A stretch of DNA of 64,000 nucleotides. Source: Faecalibacterium hattorii (GTDB lineage: Bacteria; Bacillota; Clostridia; Oscillospirales; Ruminococcaceae). The first letter of the stretch is position 1. Each line of letters opens with the position of its first letter. This document shows, piece by piece, positions 8,622 to 17,675 of this stretch. The position numbers and the translations under genes are program-made. Under the pieces are notes generated by a model. It saw nothing but the letters and a program-made list of their open reading frames with translations, made no database searches and was not told where the DNA came from. Location: the NCBI RefSeq assembly GCF_003287455.1, contig NZ_PRLC01000006.1, positions 88,712-152,711 of the forward strand, read 5' to 3'.

Positions 8622-8700
8622 AAGTGCTGGAGGTTGAAACTTCAGGTGAAGTCTGTGACATAGGGGGATGGAGATAATCCCTATACGTCAAGCGTAAAAT

Positions 8701-8733
8701 AAGCACCGGTATGGGTTTTCCATACCGGTGCTT
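8701..8733. terminator. Bidirectional terminator between mobA and the anti-sigma gene
   Basis: Perfect 14-bp stem AAGCACCGGTATGG / CCATACCGGTGCTT with a GTTTT loop. Both converging genes (relaxase on plus, anti-sigma on minus) end near it. The minus strand has the better T run after the stem. Confidence 0.85.
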
Positions 8734-8754
8734 GCAATATTTAATCGAATTCTA

Positions 8755-9423
8755 TCACTTAAAATCAAAAGAGTTTTCCAACAACTTATCAAGTGCTGCC
8801 ATCAGTTCCGCTCGAACAGCCTCTCTTTCACTTTCTCCGCCTGCATTTTCGATATAGATGGAATAGTTATCAAATGTGATATAGGCGTAATAGATCACAG
8901 TCTTAATTCCTTCGCTGTTTGCATTTGTAACGAAGTAGCCAGCTTTAACTGGCGTATCTCCAACCATAGATACATTTCCCTTGCCAATTACGGTAGTATC
9001 CATAAGATTGTTCCCAGACAGCGAAACAACAAATTTCATATCGCTGTAATGACCATCAAAGCCAACAAATGCTACATCGTCCAAGGTAAAGAGGGCATCT
9101 CCGGAAATCGGAAGATCACCGAAAATAGTCTGAACCTCATCTTTGGTCAATGCTCGTGCTTGCAAGTTCAAACTCAGAGCAGAGGCTACCGTATCTGCTT
9201 TAGTGAAAGATATGGTAGTTCCATCACCTAATGTAGCTGTTTCTGTACTTTTGCCGAATAATCCCATACTAAACACTCCCACCACGATTAGACAGAGACA
9301 CGCAGCAATTGCCCCAAATTTCAGCCAAATGCTTTTTTGTTTCTTTGCCTGATAACTCGCCGTTTCTTCGATATGACGGCTACCAATGCCACCAACGGCG
9401 TCAGAGATGTTCTTTCGTGTCAT
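8755..9423 (-). CDS. Membrane-anchored anti-sigma-like protein
   Basis: A 222-residue protein with a basic cytoplasmic N terminus, one transmembrane helix (about residues 34-54: FGAIAACLCLIVVGVFSMGL) and an extracytoplasmic domain of about 165 residues. Its start overlaps the stop of the ECF sigma gene by four bases, the classic sigma/anti-sigma arrangement, so it probably holds that sigma factor inactive until an envelope signal arrives. No zinc anti-sigma motif (HxxxCxxC) is visible, so it belongs to another anti-sigma type, and the extracytoplasmic domain is not recognised. Confidence 0.65.
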   Translation of the reverse strand: MTRKNISDAVGGIGSRHIEETASYQAKKQKSIWLKFGAIAACLCLIVVGVFSMGLFGKSTETATLGDGTTISFTKADTVASALSLNLQARALTKDEVQTIFGDLPISGDALFTLDDVAFVGFDGHYSDMKFVVSLSGNNLMDTTVIGKGNVSMVGDTPVKAGYFVTNANSEGIKTVIYYAYITFDNYSIYIENAGGESEREAVRAELMAALDKLLENSFDFK

Positions 9424-9989
9424 AAATCATACCCCGCTTTCTGTAAATGATTTTTAAGTTTGCTTCTGATTCGGGAAAGGCGAACAGACACATTGTTATT
9501 TGTTGTACGAAGCCTCTTTGCAATTTCTGTAATGCTATCTGAGTACCAATACCTTGCTACAAACATAACCCTGCTTTCCTGATCCAAGCTGTCAAGGAAA
9601 CGATCAATTTCCTGTGACAGCTCCTTTGCATCCACTTCCTGTTCAATAGTAGATGCAGAAGTTAGGCACTCTTCCAACTCATCAAGTGCAACATCATAGT
9701 AACTGTTTCGCTTTAGTGCAGTATTTGCGTGGTATTTTGCGGTAGCGATATTGCGGGTAATACGAAAAATATAGGTTCTGAGTGGGTCAGGTCTTTCTGG
9801 AGGAATTGCATTCCACGCAGCAAGGTATGTATCATTTACACATTCTTCTGCGTCGGGTTCGCATTTCAAAATGTTGTTTGCAATTCTTTTGCAAGTTGAA
9901 CCGTATTTTGCAGCAAGTTCAGCTATTGCCTGCTCAGTACGAGCAAAGAACAGTTCAATGATCTTCACATCCTCTAACAAGGTATCCAC
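9420..9989 (-). CDS. ECF-type RNA polymerase sigma factor
   Basis: A 189-residue sigma-70 family factor with a region 2 (about 20-90, including AEECVNDTYLAAWNAIPP and LRTYIFRITRNIA) and a region 4 helix-turn-helix (about 125-180, VMFVARYWYSDSITEIAKRLRTTNNNVSVRLSRIRSKL is its span). The start codon has a strong GAGGAGGTGGAT ribosome binding site. It forms an operon with the downstream anti-sigma gene. It lies on the mobile element, so it may redirect host transcription under envelope stress, perhaps activating the neighbouring ABC transporter module; that link is inference. Confidence 0.9.
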   Translation of the reverse strand: MDTLLEDVKIIELFFARTEQAIAELAAKYGSTCKRIANNILKCEPDAEECVNDTYLAAWNAIPPERPDPLRTYIFRITRNIATAKYHANTALKRNSYYDVALDELEECLTSASTIEQEVDAKELSQEIDRFLDSLDQESRVMFVARYWYSDSITEIAKRLRTTNNNVSVRLSRIRSKLKNHLQKAGYDL

Positions 9990-10381
9990 CTCCTCACCTA
10001 TGTACTATGGATCTGGCGGACAATCTTACAGAAGCGAGGGAAAATTTCACACCTTTATTATAGTACATTGCAATTCTATTTTCTATCGCCTCAGCAAAAT
10101 CGTTTGGCACCAGTCGAGGTCGCTCGGCAGTCTGAAAATATGGTCCTTCGGTTTTGGTAGAGTTGCTCGCAGCAGAGGAGGCGTAACAAAAAATTAAAGG
10201 TAGCTGCCCGGACAGAATGGGTTGGGTGGAAAAATAAATAATATCCGAAACAGGATGACGGAAATTGTTAGCGCCGAGTTAATTCGTACACAGTTAGTGT
10301 TTAAGTGTTTACAAACAGCCCATTGATATTGTTCGTTTGTGCGTATATAATATATATAACTATTTGATGCGGAGGTAAACT
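9990..10381. other. Divergent intergenic region between sigma factor and HTH gene
   Basis: About 390 bases without a credible gene. It contains the promoter regions of the two divergent units. The right part is AT-rich with the clear promoter listed separately. A direct GTGTTTAAGTGTTTACAAAC stretch at about 10296-10315 is a possible regulator site. I see no RNA gene here. Confidence 0.5.
10323..10351 (+). promoter_or_regulatory. Promoter of the HTH/two-component/ABC module
   Basis: TTGATA (10323-10328), a 17-base spacer, and TATAAT (10346-10351), about 30 bases before the HTH start codon and its GCGGAGG site. Confidence 0.75.
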
Positions 10382-10594
10382 ATGTTTGAATACATGACAG
10401 TACAGGATGCGGCTAAACTTTGGGGAATATCGGTGCGTCGTGTTCAAAAGCTGTGTGAGGAGAATCGCATTGATGGAATTGTTCGGCTACCTCGTGCATG
10501 GCTAATTCCCCAAGATGCCCAAAAGCCGGCTGATGGAAGATATAAACAAAATAAAAATGAATTTATAGCTGACAACAAGGAGAACACACGATGA
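10382..10594 (+). CDS. Small helix-turn-helix (excisionase-like) DNA-binding protein
   Basis: A 70-residue protein with a MerR/excisionase-like helix-turn-helix: M-T-V-Q-D-A-A-K-L-W-G-I-S-V-R-R-V-Q-K-L (residues about 5-24), followed by the wing-like RLPRAWLIPQDA. Such proteins act as recombination directionality factors or local regulators. Here it overlaps the response regulator gene by four bases and shares its promoter, so a regulatory role in the module fits at least as well as an excisionase role. Confidence 0.75.
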   Translation: MFEYMTVQDAAKLWGISVRRVQKLCEENRIDGIVRLPRAWLIPQDAQKPADGRYKQNKNEFIADNKENTR

Positions 10595-11259
10595 GTAAAT
10601 TGTTATTAGTGGAGGATGACCAAAGTATCGTATCCTCATTATCAGACTATTTAGGAAATGAAGGGTTCAAAATCGAAAATGCTCCCGGTCAAAAAGAAGC
10701 AATAGAAAAATTGGATAGCGACCAATACGATATAGCCTTGGTGGACATTCAATTATCAAACGGAAATGGTTTTTCTGTTTGTTCTGCAATTAAAGAAAGA
10801 GGAACTATGCCAGTTATTTTCTTAACGGCTTCTGATGATGAATATAGTGTTGTGGCTGGGTTAGATATGGGGGCTGACGATTATATCAGCAAACCGTTCA
10901 GACCAAGAGAACTGCTTTCAAGGATCAACAGCGTATTAAGGAGAACTAAGAACACACAAAACATTATCAGTTACCTCGACTTAGTTGTGGACACAAATCA
11001 AGCAACCGTATCAAAGAATGGGAAAGAGATTTTGTTGTCTGCTATGGAATATAAGTTGCTGTTAGTCTTTTTGCGTAACAAAGGTATTGTCCTTTCTCGC
11101 AGAAGATTGTTGGAGCTTTTATGGGACACTACTGGGGAGTTTATCAATGATAATACATTGACTGTCTATATGAAAAGGCTACGTGACAAAATTGAAACCA
11201 ATCCGCAGGAGCCGGAAATCATAATTACCGTTCGTGGGCTTGGCTATAAGGTGGGTTGA
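10591..11259 (+). CDS. OmpR-family response regulator
   Basis: A 222-residue regulator with a receiver domain (residues 1-118; acidic pair E8-D9-D10, phospho-acceptor Asp52 in ALVDIQL, Lys in YISKPF) and a C-terminal winged helix (about 130-222, ending TVRGLGYKVG). It is followed one base later by its cognate kinase and then an FtsX-type ABC transporter, as in Bce-like or Van-like peptide-antibiotic sensing modules. A GTAATGA direct repeat with 11-bp period before the ABC genes is a candidate binding site. Confidence 0.92.
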   Translation: MSKLLLVEDDQSIVSSLSDYLGNEGFKIENAPGQKEAIEKLDSDQYDIALVDIQLSNGNGFSVCSAIKERGTMPVIFLTASDDEYSVVAGLDMGADDYISKPFRPRELLSRINSVLRRTKNTQNIISYLDLVVDTNQATVSKNGKEILLSAMEYKLLLVFLRNKGIVLSRRRLLELLWDTTGEFINDNTLTVYMKRLRDKIETNPQEPEIIITVRGLGYKVG

Positions 11260-11260
11260 T

Positions 11261-12268
11261 ATGGACTTTATCAGAAATAAAGAAGTTAAAAGGCAAATTG
11301 TTGTCAGCAGTATTCTTATTCTATTTTGGGGCGGCATTGGCATTATCGTTGATAGCAAAGCTGTGTGGATTGTTCTGTCGGCTATCATTTCATCCAGTGC
11401 AGTTTCCCTCTTTTTCACATATCAGAGATACAAGAAAATTGCTGATTTTAGTTTGCATATTGATAGGCTGTTACATGGAGATGAAAAAATTTCTTTTGGG
11501 CAGTTTCAAGAAGGTGAGTTATCTGTTTTACATGATGAAATATCCAAGATGACAAGACGGCTTATTGAACAGGCAGAAGCTCTGAAAATGGAGAAAGGTA
11601 ATTTGGCAAATGCTTTAGCCGATATTTCACATCAATTAAAAACACCTTTGACATCGCTGAATATCTTAAATGCTTCTCTGTGTAATGAGGAACTGACTGA
11701 CGAAGAAAGGTATGAGCTGATCCGCGAACAGACTATGCTCTTATCAAGAATGGAGTGGCTGATAGCCACACTTCTGAAAATATCCAAGCTGGATGCAGGA
11801 ACGATTACTCTAAAGCCACAGGCGGTATACTTAAAAGATGTGGTAGAAAAAGCAATTCGTCCTCTGGAGATTGCGGCAGAATTAAAAATGCAGACAATCA
11901 CGCAAGTGATTCCGGCAGAATTAAAACTATCTCTTGATACTGATTGGACTGCTGAAGCCTTGGGGAATGTAATCAAAAACTGTATCGAACATTCACCAGA
12001 GGGCAGCACTATCGAAATCAAGGCAATAGAAAGACCTCTTTTGACACAGATCATTATAGAGGATAGCGGAACAGGTTTTCAGGAAAAAGACATCCCCCAT
12101 TTATTTGACCGATTTTATCAAGGAAGTGGCTCTACAATCGGTAATGCCGGTTTGGGGTTGGCTCTGGCAAAGACGATCATTGTCAATCAGGGTGGTGTCA
12201 TCCAAGCGAAAAATCGGGAGTCAGGCGGTGCAAAATTTGAAATCTGCTTTTATCGGGGGACTGCTTAA
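11261..12268 (+). CDS. Intramembrane-sensing sensor histidine kinase
   Basis: A 335-residue kinase. Two transmembrane helices (about 12-30 and 34-53) are joined by only a few residues, so there is essentially no extracellular sensor, as in BceS-type kinases that sense through their ABC transporter. The H-box DISHQLKTPLTS places the phospho-acceptor His at 124. N and G boxes (NVIKNCIEHS, DSGTGF, GNAGLGLALAK) follow. I chose ATG 11261, immediately after the regulator stop; the earlier in-frame start at 11234 would overlap the regulator. It is expected to phosphorylate the regulator upstream. Confidence 0.9.
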   Translation: MDFIRNKEVKRQIVVSSILILFWGGIGIIVDSKAVWIVLSAIISSSAVSLFFTYQRYKKIADFSLHIDRLLHGDEKISFGQFQEGELSVLHDEISKMTRRLIEQAEALKMEKGNLANALADISHQLKTPLTSLNILNASLCNEELTDEERYELIREQTMLLSRMEWLIATLLKISKLDAGTITLKPQAVYLKDVVEKAIRPLEIAAELKMQTITQVIPAELKLSLDTDWTAEALGNVIKNCIEHSPEGSTIEIKAIERPLLTQIIIEDSGTGFQEKDIPHLFDRFYQGSGSTIGNAGLGLALAKTIIVNQGGVIQAKNRESGGAKFEICFYRGTA

Positions 12269-12285
12269 TGCAGCCCCTTTTTAAG
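12255..12285 (+). terminator. Terminator-like hairpin after the histidine kinase
   Basis: GGGGACTGC / GCAGCCCC with loop TTAAT, followed by TTTTT; it overlaps the last codons of the kinase gene and separates the regulatory genes from the transporter promoter. Confidence 0.65.
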
Positions 12286-12295
12286 TGACATTTTT

Positions 12296-12338
12296 GTAAT
12301 GAAAAAGTAATGAAGCAGTCACTTGGCTTTGCTATACT
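12296..12338 (+). promoter_or_regulatory. Regulated promoter of the ABC transporter, with GTAATGA repeats
   Basis: Two direct copies of GTAATGA (12296-12302 and 12307-12313) with an 11-bp period end where the -35 box should be; a TATACT -10 lies at 12333-12338 with no good -35. This layout (repeat of one helical turn replacing the -35) fits activation by an OmpR-family regulator, presumably the one encoded at 10.6 kb. Confidence 0.6.
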
Positions 12339-12368
12339 GAATTGCAAAAATATATGGAGGAACTTTTT

Positions 12369-13049
12369 ATGGAGATATTAAGAGTAGAGAATATCTGCAA
12401 AACCTATGAAATGGACAATGCTCCTGTCCATGCTTTGTCAGATGTTTCTTTTTCCGTCGATAAAGGAGAGTTTGTTGCAATCATTGGAGCATCTGGGTCT
12501 GGCAAGTCTACCCTGTTGCACATTTTAGGTGGTGTTGACAGACCGACTTCGGGAAAAGTATTTGTGGATGGACAGGATGTTTATGAGCAAAATGAAGATG
12601 AATTGGCTGTATTCAGAAGAAGGCAGGTTGGGCTTGTCTATCAGTTTTATAATCTGATCCCGGTTTTGACTGTCGAGGAAAATATCACGCTGCCGATTCG
12701 ATTGGATGGGCGTAAAATCAATCAGGAGCGTTTGAAAGAACTGCTATCCACACTCAAACTGGTAAAGCGTAGAAAGCACCTGCCAAGTCAGTTATCCGGC
12801 GGTCAACAACAAAGAGTGGCAATCGGACGAGCGTTGATTAACGCACCTGCGATTATCCTTGCGGATGAGCCAACGGGAAATCTGGACACGGAGAACACAA
12901 GGGATATTATGAAACTTCTGCGTGAATCCAATGAAGTCTATCGCCAGACAATGATCCTGATTACCCATGACCGTGAAATCGCAATGCAGGCAGACCGTAT
13001 TCTGGAAATTCAGGATGGCAGACTTGTGAGGGATGAGGTGATACGCTGA
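12369..13049 (+). CDS. ABC transporter ATP-binding protein (MacB/BceA-like)
   Basis: A 226-residue ATPase of the LolD/MacB/BceA group. Walker A GASGSGKST (residues 40-48), Q-loop (VYQFYNL), signature LSGGQQQR, Walker B IILADEPTGNLD and switch LITHD are all present. I chose ATG 12369, nine bases after GGAGG; the longer frame from 12342 starts inside the promoter. It overlaps the permease start by one base (TGATG), so the two form one complex. It powers an FtsX-type permease that probably handles antimicrobial peptides. Confidence 0.93.
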   Translation: MEILRVENICKTYEMDNAPVHALSDVSFSVDKGEFVAIIGASGSGKSTLLHILGGVDRPTSGKVFVDGQDVYEQNEDELAVFRRRQVGLVYQFYNLIPVLTVEENITLPIRLDGRKINQERLKELLSTLKLVKRRKHLPSQLSGGQQQRVAIGRALINAPAIILADEPTGNLDTENTRDIMKLLRESNEVYRQTMILITHDREIAMQADRILEIQDGRLVRDEVIR

Positions 13050-15553
13050 TGAATATGATTTTCATGCTTACACTCAGGAATCTGTTGTCGAATAAAAAGC
13101 GTACCCTACTCACACTTTTAACCATTCTTTTGTCAATCAGTATGATAACCGCTATTCTCTGTGGGGGATGGTCGTTGGTTGATTTTTTGAAAGAGAAAGA
13201 AAAAGTGTATGGTGGCGATTATGACTACTACATGGAGGATTTGACTTGGGAGCAGGTTCAAGAGCTATATAGTCAAAACAATGTAGGCGAAGTTTCGCTT
13301 CTCCGCTTTGCCGGAAACAGTTTTTACGGGGAGAAATCCAACAGTACAATGCTCTCCGTTGGCGAGATTGACGAGAACTTTACCCAAAGATTTTCGTTAA
13401 ATCAGTATTTGCTTGCAGGGCGTTTCCCGCAAGATGAAAATGAGATTGTTATTTCAGAATCTTTTTTGAAGAAAAACAACATGAATACAGAGATTGGAGA
13501 TACGATTTCTTTAACTCTTGGTTCAAGAATTTGGGATGAATATAATGCCCAGCTTTCCGGGCTGACAAATTATAGGGGCGAAGAAGAAAGCTTCGTTCCA
13601 ACAAAAGAGAAAGCGTATGTAGTTGTTGGTATTCTGTCAGATGTGAATGACTCAAAAATCGCAGCAAACTATAATGCCTTTGCAGGTGTTGACAAAACGG
13701 CATCCGATTTTGCTGCGTATGTCAAGGCAAAGAATTTATCCAATTCGATCTATACAGAAGCCGAAGAAGTGGCTGCGGCAGTAGACAGTCATGTAGCAAA
13801 GTTTCATTCGGAATTGTTAGTCTATCATGGAATTACCGGGGGTAAAGGAGCTGCAAAACTGATTGCTTTGGTGGTCATGGTCGTTTGTCTTTTGATGGCT
13901 GCATCTGCTTCAATGATCAGCAACGCCCTCTCCATTTCCTTACAGGAACGAATTAAGCAGATGGGAATGCTATCCAGTATTGGAGCCACAAAAGGGCAAA
14001 AACGCCTTAGCGTATATTTAGAAGCCTTCCTTTTGGGAGTGGTGAGCATACCCTTTGGATTGGTTGTTGGTATCCTGCTATCTGCTCTGTTATTAAGTGT
14101 GGTCAGGGCAGCTTTTGGAGAAACATTCACTTTTGGCATCGTAGAACTGTCCTTGAAGGTAAACGGATTGATCCTGCTCGTCAGCGGATTATCCGGCATT
14201 GCTTCTTTGTACTTCGGAAGTAGAAAGCCTGTGAAGCAAGCAGCTAAAATTACAGTTATTGAAGCGATCCGCCAGTCTAACAATGCGGTATCAAGAAAGA
14301 AATTCCGTGACGGAAAAATCGTTTCTTTGGTTTTTGGCATTTATGGTTCGTTAGCAGCAAAAAATATTAAGCGTAATCCAAAACGCTTCCGAGCGATTAC
14401 CGGCTCTATTTTCTTGTCGGTGGTAATTGCCCTTTCCTTATATAGTTTCTCTGATTTTATGCTTTATCAGACATCCTTGGATATGAAGGAGGACGGTTCC
14501 TGTTATACTGATGTGATTTCGATGATTCAATACAAAGATATTCCTGTCGCAATCGGGGCATTATCGGATGAAAATATCACTGCGGATGTTTCCTATTCTT
14601 TTCAGCGATATATGACCGCTGAATTTTCGCAGGAACAAATCAATCCTGATATGCAAGGATATTTTATCAATGGTACGAAAGCAGAGGTATATGTCGTAGG
14701 ATTGGACGAAGAACATTTTGTCTCTTTTTGCGATGAAAATGGATTCAGTCTGGATGTGACAAATTTCAATCATGGAATTTTGCTCAATCAGACTATGGGA
14801 TACTATAATTCGGCACAAAATCGGGTAATTGCAGGCTCACCGTTTCTTATTGAACCGGGAACAGAAATCATTCCGCTGGGGGCATCCGAGGATGCCTTGC
14901 CGATTATCGTGGAAGAAATCGTTTCAGAAGAAAATGCAAATATCCAATCCATGTTTGTGAGAGATCGAGCTGTCCTCATCGTGCCTTTAAGTTATTTTAA
15001 CTTGCTGATAGATGATAACGCCTATGTGGAAATGAGAATACAGACAGCACAGCATAAAGAAGCAATGGAATGTCTGGCTGACAGAGGATTTCCGCAAACT
15101 GTGGACATTGCAGCCGCAACGAATAATTCCAGACAGGTATATACGATTGCAAAACTGGTAATCTGCCTGTTCTCGATCCTGATGACGGTTATTATCAGCT
15201 TGAATGTTTGTAACACTATCTCGAATACGATTCATTTGAGAAGAAGCGAATTTGCTGTTCTGCGTTCTGTTGGTATGACTGCCAAAGGATTAAAATGTAC
15301 GCTATTGCTCGAAGCTGTTTTGTACGGCGTAAAAGCATTGGTTCTTGCGTTGCCTGTGAGCTTTTTGATTCATTGTGCTATCTACTACTTCATATCGTCG
15401 GGTATGACACCATTTGCTTTTTATATGAACGGCGGTATTTATGCTCTTGCAGTTATGGCTGTCGGCGCTATGGTATGTATCGCTATGCTGTTTGCTGTTA
15501 GAAGCGTATCAAAGGTGGAAATTGTAGAGGAACTGAAATTGAGCAATATGTAA
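13049..15553 (+). CDS. FtsX-domain ABC transporter permease
   Basis: An 834-residue permease with two copies of the FtsX unit. Each begins with one transmembrane helix (about residues 15-35 and 445-465), followed by a large extracytoplasmic domain of roughly 230 residues and three closing helices (about 270-400 and 705-825). The conserved cytoplasmic motif near ISLQERIKQMGMLSSIGATK marks the first unit and LRRSEFAVLRSVGMT the second. Duplicated FtsX permeases next to a two-component system are commonly linked to peptide-antibiotic resistance or sensing. Substrate is unknown. Confidence 0.9.
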   Translation: MNMIFMLTLRNLLSNKKRTLLTLLTILLSISMITAILCGGWSLVDFLKEKEKVYGGDYDYYMEDLTWEQVQELYSQNNVGEVSLLRFAGNSFYGEKSNSTMLSVGEIDENFTQRFSLNQYLLAGRFPQDENEIVISESFLKKNNMNTEIGDTISLTLGSRIWDEYNAQLSGLTNYRGEEESFVPTKEKAYVVVGILSDVNDSKIAANYNAFAGVDKTASDFAAYVKAKNLSNSIYTEAEEVAAAVDSHVAKFHSELLVYHGITGGKGAAKLIALVVMVVCLLMAASASMISNALSISLQERIKQMGMLSSIGATKGQKRLSVYLEAFLLGVVSIPFGLVVGILLSALLLSVVRAAFGETFTFGIVELSLKVNGLILLVSGLSGIASLYFGSRKPVKQAAKITVIEAIRQSNNAVSRKKFRDGKIVSLVFGIYGSLAAKNIKRNPKRFRAITGSIFLSVVIALSLYSFSDFMLYQTSLDMKEDGSCYTDVISMIQYKDIPVAIGALSDENITADVSYSFQRYMTAEFSQEQINPDMQGYFINGTKAEVYVVGLDEEHFVSFCDENGFSLDVTNFNHGILLNQTMGYYNSAQNRVIAGSPFLIEPGTEIIPLGASEDALPIIVEEIVSEENANIQSMFVRDRAVLIVPLSYFNLLIDDNAYVEMRIQTAQHKEAMECLADRGFPQTVDIAAATNNSRQVYTIAKLVICLFSILMTVIISLNVCNTISNTIHLRRSEFAVLRSVGMTAKGLKCTLLLEAVLYGVKALVLALPVSFLIHCAIYYFISSGMTPFAFYMNGGIYALAVMAVGAMVCIAMLFAVRSVSKVEIVEELKLSNM

Positions 15554-15595
15554 TCATTCAATCTAACAAAGCAACTGAAACAGAGGTAATAGAAA

Positions 15596-15958
15596 TTGCG
15601 TAAAAAGAAACTGGTAAAGAGAGTTGCAGGCATTGCTTTGACTGTTGGTGCAGTTATACTTGCCATTGTATGTGTTGGTAAAGTAAATCGCATTCAGAAC
15701 GAAAAAGATATTATTGGCACATGGAAGGATGCAAATGCTGAGGAGATATTTACCTTTCAAGAAAACGGGGAACTTGCTGTGAGTAAAGATATGCCCGATT
15801 CGGGTCTATCCTGCGGTGACGCATATTATAGTTTTTCTTACTCGGATATAATCTGTGTTACACAGGGAAATAGTAGTGTAGAATTTGAGATAGAAGTAGA
15901 TCAAAACGAATTGAAAATCTTCTTCATGGGACAAGAATATCTGGAATTGGAAAAGTAA
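15596..15958 (+). CDS. Small membrane-anchored protein of the ABC module
   Basis: A 120-residue protein with a TTG start (after AGAGGTAATAGAAA), a basic N terminus, one transmembrane helix (about 9-29) and an extracytoplasmic domain with the phrase IIGTWKDANAEEIFTFQENGE, resembling the small lipocalin-like 'IGTW' domains (DUF5640-type) of Firmicutes surface proteins. No lipobox cysteine is seen. It lies 42 bases after the permease and is probably co-transcribed; an accessory or immunity-like role is a guess. Confidence 0.7.
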   Translation: MRKKKLVKRVAGIALTVGAVILAIVCVGKVNRIQNEKDIIGTWKDANAEEIFTFQENGELAVSKDMPDSGLSCGDAYYSFSYSDIICVTQGNSSVEFEIEVDQNELKIFFMGQEYLELEK

Positions 15959-16072
15959 TGATTACAAATAAAAGAAAACCATTGAGCCGATAATTCGCAT
16001 CCTCTGCGGACTAACGGCTCTGCATATATTTTGAACGCTATTTTCAGAAACATTGTGTTTTGCAGAAAAGCC

Positions 16073-17629
16073 CCTTGACAAATTCCATCTCAAAAGGCGA
16101 TGCTTATGGAGTATGCCACACGCAACGGTTTCGGGAATTGCCAGTACTATGTCGATGATGGTTACAGCGGCACGAACTCTGACCGCCCTGCCTTTCAGGA
16201 ACTTCTGGATGATATCCGGGATGGAAAGGTAGCGACCGTCATTACCAAAGACCAGTCCCGACTTGGACGCAACCACATCGAAACCGGAACGTATATGGAG
16301 ATATTCTTTCCTGAACACGGTGTCCGCTATATTGCAATCAACGATGGTTATGATTCCAACGAGCAATCCCAGATGGATATTGCCCCGTTCCGAAACATCA
16401 TCAATGAAATGTACGCCAAAGACACTTCCCGAAAAATCAAGAGTGCCCTTCGGACACGCAAGAAAAGCGGAAAGTATATCTCCAGCAACGCACCGTTTGG
16501 CTACCAGAAAGACCCTGCCGACCACAATCACCTTGTGATCGACCCGAACACCGCCCCCGTTGTTGAGTATATCTATTCAATGGCAGAGGAAGGGCTGGGG
16601 CTTCACCGCATCGCCAAGCGGCTCCACGATGAAAAAGTCTTGAAGCCGTGTTACTACAAGAAAGAGATGTTTGGCCGCTTTATTGATGATGAAAAGATGT
16701 ATGATTGGGACAGTGCCTATATCAGTCAGGTTCTGCACAGCCCAGTCTACGCCGGACACATCATCTACGAAGCCAAGCCCACCGTGTCCATGAAATCCAA
16801 AAAGCGGCGTTATATTCCGTTTGAAGAACGCGCTATCGTTCCGAATACACATGAAGCAATCATCCCACAAGACCGCTGGGAAAACGTGCAGCGAATCCTT
16901 TACAGCCGTTCCGGTTGTTTTATGTGTGATAAGACCGACTACGACAATATCTTCAAGGGCATCGTCCGTTGTGCAGACTGCGGCAGAACGATGTTAGTCA
17001 AGGTCGAGCACAGGCGCAAACGCAACAGTGTTCTGGATCAGACCTTTTATTGTTGCAGCACTTATCGGAAATATGGTGCGAAAGCCTGTGACTCTCACAA
17101 CTTGGAAGCCCGTGTTCTGCATGAAGCTGTCTTTGCGGACATTCAGGCACACGCAAAGGCCGCTGTGAGCAATCGGGAAGCCCTTGTGAAGAAGATTGCA
17201 AATCAGATGCACCTCCGGGTGTCCTCTGACCGGGCGCAGCACAAACGGGATTTGAAGCAGTGTAAAGCACGAATCGCAGAAATCGAAGACCTGTATGCAA
17301 AACTTTATGAGGACGTATCAAAGGGACTTCTCCCGGAGAAACGTTTTCAAATGCTTGCAGATCGCTACGACAAAGAACAGGCTGAACTGACCGAGAAGAT
17401 TGAGCAGTACGAGCGGGAAGGCCGTGCTGAACACGATCAGCTGGACAAGATTCAGGATTTTATTGATGAAGTCAGCAAGTACGCTGGCATCACCGAACTG
17501 AACTAAAAGATTCTGCATCAGCTGATTGACAAGATTCTGGTATCCAAAGCGGAAAAGGTCGATGGCGAATACGTCCAGAAAATCCAGATTTTCTACCGCT
17601 TTATCGGTCCATTGGATGCCATCGAGTAA
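16073..17629 (+). pseudogene. Decayed large serine recombinase
   Basis: From ATG 16100 a frame of 468 residues matches large serine recombinases (DDGYSGTNSDRP, KDQSRLGRNHIETG, zinc-ribbon CADCGRTM, coiled coil). The catalytic N terminus is missing: just upstream only a scrap coding N-S-I-S (about 16083-16094) survives in another frame, as if a few bases were lost before the QK-x-MLMEY segment, and a stop precedes it. Near the 3' end an in-frame TAA at 17504-17506 interrupts the gene, after which the same frame resumes KILHQLIDKILVSK and ends at 17629. It is therefore inactive as a recombinase and marks the right side of the element. Confidence 0.88.
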
Positions 17630-17675
17630 CAAAGTCAGAAAAGTCACCTCCGAGAACTATCCTACAGACGGTGGG
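17630..17675. other. Right junction of the integrated element
   Basis: Bases between the end of the recombinase remnant (17629) and the point at about 17672 where recognisable Crp/Fnr coding sequence begins on the minus strand (complement reads ...LLTSCPTVC, then loses similarity). The exact attachment site cannot be fixed because the other end of the element is outside the window. Confidence 0.6.
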
